From IMG/VR virus record IMGVR_UViG_3300033146_002714, positions 1-39,891 of that record: a stretch of DNA of 39,891 bases; one strand, written 5' to 3'. Below, piece after piece: positions 38,701-39,891 of this stretch. The translations under genes were made by a program, and so were the position numbers. Each line of letters begins with the position of its first letter. Position 1 is the stretch's first letter. This stretch comes from a virus. The notes under the pieces were generated by a model that saw only the letters and a program-made list of their open reading frames with translations, did not search any database and had not been told where the DNA came from.

Positions 38701-39891
38701 GCTATTGATGGTGAAGTCATTGCCGGAGACTCTACGAACTTAATTACAGATTCAGATACAAGCTCGACGGACATGTATAGAGAGAGATTTGGTATTGACG
38801 AAGACATTAATCTTCTTGTGGGGATGGTTAGCATGTCCGCACTTGATATAATTAAGGGAGGCTTAGACGCTTTTATACACCCGCGTTCTTTTATCCAAGA
38901 GAATAAAAAGAGTTTTGATGAGGTGTTCGGAGAGAAAATAAGTCCAACACAAAAGAATGTAGATTTACTTAGTATTGCTCAATCAAATAAGCAAGCCCAC
39001 CTTGCGACTCTTCGTGGGACAGAGATTGATTCGTACGCCTACAAAGAAGCTGAAGCAGCGATGGCTAAAGACGATGAAGTAATAGCAGAGCTCGGAGTTA
39101 GAATCGAGCAGAACATGGTAGACAGGTTAGCAGAATTAAAACTAGAGTACGGTGATGACTGGAACAGTTACACTGAAAACTCTGTACGTCAAACAGATAA
39201 TGAGTTTTTACTTGGGAGTAGGTTTACAAACGCACTTCACGACCCAGACACCTCAGAAGACATAGTCGAAGAGCTCGAAATAGAAAAACAAGAAGCTGCG
39301 GTGCAAGCTGCGATACAGGCTACTCTTGATGATCTATCAGCTCTTGCTGATAAATATTCTGAAATAGAGTCTTCTTACAAACAACTCTCTGAAGCAGAGC
39401 AGGAGTTTTCAAACAGTGGAGAGCTAACGAATAAAACAAAACTTGCTTTAATTGAGTCTAATCCTGAGTTGCAGCTCGTAGAAGGCAACGAGAAGGAAAT
39501 GATGGTTGCAATTGCTAAGCTTCGAGAAGAAGGTCTAGGTGAATTAAAGGAATCTAATAAAGCCAAGTTGCTAGTGAGTGAATCTTACTACACGGCAATA
39601 AGAAAAAAAGAAAAAGATAAGTTCAATGTCATTGAAGATTATTATGGATTAGATCTCAGTGAAGCGAATACAATGGCTCAAGCTAAAATAGATATTGAGG
39701 AGAGAATTGCAGCTGAGGCGGCTAAAGTAGCAAAGGCGAAGGCGGATCTCTCTGAAGGAGAGCTTCTTGGAGTTGCATATACCGACGATCTTGAGAAGAT
39801 CATCTCTGAAAGCAATCTTGCTACCGAGGCATTTGAAGCGATTCTTTTAGTCATGAGTGGCGGGGATCAGATTTCAGAAGAGATTAGAAAA
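35773..39891 (+). CDS. Tape measure protein, 3' end outside window
   Basis: 1373 codons are present without a stop, from ATG 35773 after AAGGGGTGAAAAA. Residues about 130-430 resemble the TP901-type tape measure domain (LDRNLTAIRVVSGKSAQDMA; VEDVSSVTDKFAAVGAGTAA; PEAIGTSLKTIYGRMLAFKN). Hydrophobic segments near 855-895 (GPIVIGLAALATVVFVVVKA) could enter the membrane during DNA ejection. The remainder is long coiled coil, which sets tail length. At 15 nm per 100 residues-type scaling the tail must be long, but the full gene is needed. Confidence 0.85.
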   Translation, partial: MAADRKFNIQLDFTTNKQSMDKALSQLLKVTNSVQSQGMKLGISQKSIDSTKKQVDILTAAMKSSFNRATGEINFGKVKQELILAGVSVDDLKYNFKKLGINATQSLDQIEQGVVKVNKTAEKGKSVLQGWGETLFNSAKWTITSGLVHKVQGELQKAVYFTKDLDRNLTAIRVVSGKSAQDMAAFAIEANKAASALKTTTNEYAAASLVFFQQGLTADKVQIMTEATVMSARLAGETTEEMSNLLTSTVNGYRIAVEDVSSVTDKFAAVGAGTAADFQELAVAMSKVASMANIAGIPIESLTAQIATIVSVTKESPEAIGTSLKTIYGRMLAFKNDINGNIVDEDGESFSAPAVESALAKMSAATGQTISLFETVNGKKTLKDVGSTIEEIGNAWGLVTDKSIKAGVATALAGSRQQNRLLSLLDNWNMYRDAVTMADESGGATLIQHAIAIDSIEGKTSELQSTMESLYMELISPDDMKDILGFLNEVAKVVKNITSLGGGLTSILGGAMGMVGGSIASKRYSADNLYRASTDKAQAAELQKKFTPLSGLEKEALEFDKIFDKLSGSYTQGTMDGMRADANEFLMLSKNVELAEKSVEDLTDAYQEYLAASRNISKGIVVEIDKNGNEKVSSTISRKFGVGPKKGEKDKRVSYSEYMSNADNSSKLLGSIGHKGSAGLTDAVKETIGAMKSMGLDQAEKMGVVGYESAMNDAFEEAYQEIFEHVNEAGEEGLATIKETADAIKKYEAKIISVIGQPTDNVEESKKLAREKGEAVAKRAKEMEKNAIAAEKAAARGQAASALLIPMAATAFDSGASIDEFFVGLAKSSGALTPMIVDNISKGVMAVGEAGGGFKAGAEAFFAPLLSMGAAIGPIVIGLAALATVVFVVVKAIDRSIVSVKEHNEKIAQLGSDSQLAADNLKALKDELTNAMDADPHFEVSDAEKELLALYTQQKELKDIQLDQEAAMLAYKLQEAAIDGEVIAGDSTNLITDSDTSSTDMYRERFGIDEDINLLVGMVSMSALDIIKGGLDAFIHPRSFIQENKKSFDEVFGEKISPTQKNVDLLSIAQSNKQAHLATLRGTEIDSYAYKEAEAAMAKDDEVIAELGVRIEQNMVDRLAELKLEYGDDWNSYTENSVRQTDNEFLLGSRFTNALHDPDTSEDIVEELEIEKQEAAVQAAIQATLDDLSALADKYSEIESSYKQLSEAEQEFSNSGELTNKTKLALIESNPELQLVEGNEKEMMVAIAKLREEGLGELKESNKAKLLVSESYYTAIRKKEKDKFNVIEDYYGLDLSEANTMAQAKIDIEERIAAEAAKVAKAKADLSEGELLGVAYTDDLEKIISESNLATEAFEAILLVMSGGDQISEEIRK

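Overview
The window is a segment of a tailed-phage genome, most likely a siphovirus of a low-GC Gram-positive (Firmicute) host. The evidence is AT-rich DNA, strong AGGAGG/AAAGGTGG ribosome binding sites, sigma-A-type promoters (TTGACA-17-TATAAT, many with an extended TGG), and a complete run of head and tail genes: terminase, portal, protease, capsid, connectors, tail tube and tape measure. No tail-sheath gene lies between the connectors and the tape measure. Species, host and lifestyle cannot be fixed from this piece; no integrase or repressor was recognised.

Layout. Positions 1-15,500 are transcribed leftward (minus strand) and hold about 26 mostly small, early/accessory-type genes in short units, each with its own promoter and terminator. 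Recognisable products are a GIY-YIG/T5orf172-like nuclease, a DEDDh exonuclease, a HAD-type phosphatase, a radical SAM enzyme and three small membrane proteins. Several genes are paralogous pairs with duplicated control regions. Positions 15,500-15,890 are a divergent control region with four perfect 29-bp tandem repeats and a G-rich tract. From 15,891 to the right edge all genes run rightward: two zinc-ribbon proteins, a PIN-PhoH ATPase, the terminase large subunit, a small nuclease, then portal, protease/scaffold, decoration protein, major capsid, connectors, tail terminator, tail tube, probable chaperone, and a tape measure protein cut by the window end.

The terminase gene is split into five exons by four group I introns. 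Two carry GIY-YIG homing endonuclease genes and two are ORF-less. Introns 1, 2 and 4 can be placed to the base (exon ends in T, intron ends in G, frame restored); intron 3 cannot.

The most unusual feature is a repeated intergenic cassette, nine copies between 5.8 and 13.7 kb, always opposite to the genes. Each has an AAAGATTYGGGA-like word, TTGACA, 31-32 variable bases, and a GC hairpin (consensus CCTTCCGCGTGCGGACGG). In four or five copies a good -10 makes it a plus-strand promoter whose RNA would begin with the hairpin; in the others the -10 has decayed while the rest is kept. A related word (TGTACCAAAGAT / TTGCACAAGAT) is dense in a 660-base gene-free stretch (13,325-13,985). Other standouts are a 41-nt tRNA acceptor/T-arm minihelix after one small gene, a 35-bp leader repeated before four consecutive small genes, an 85-bp identical promoter/leader before two unrelated genes, and a consensus antisense promoter at 1,524.
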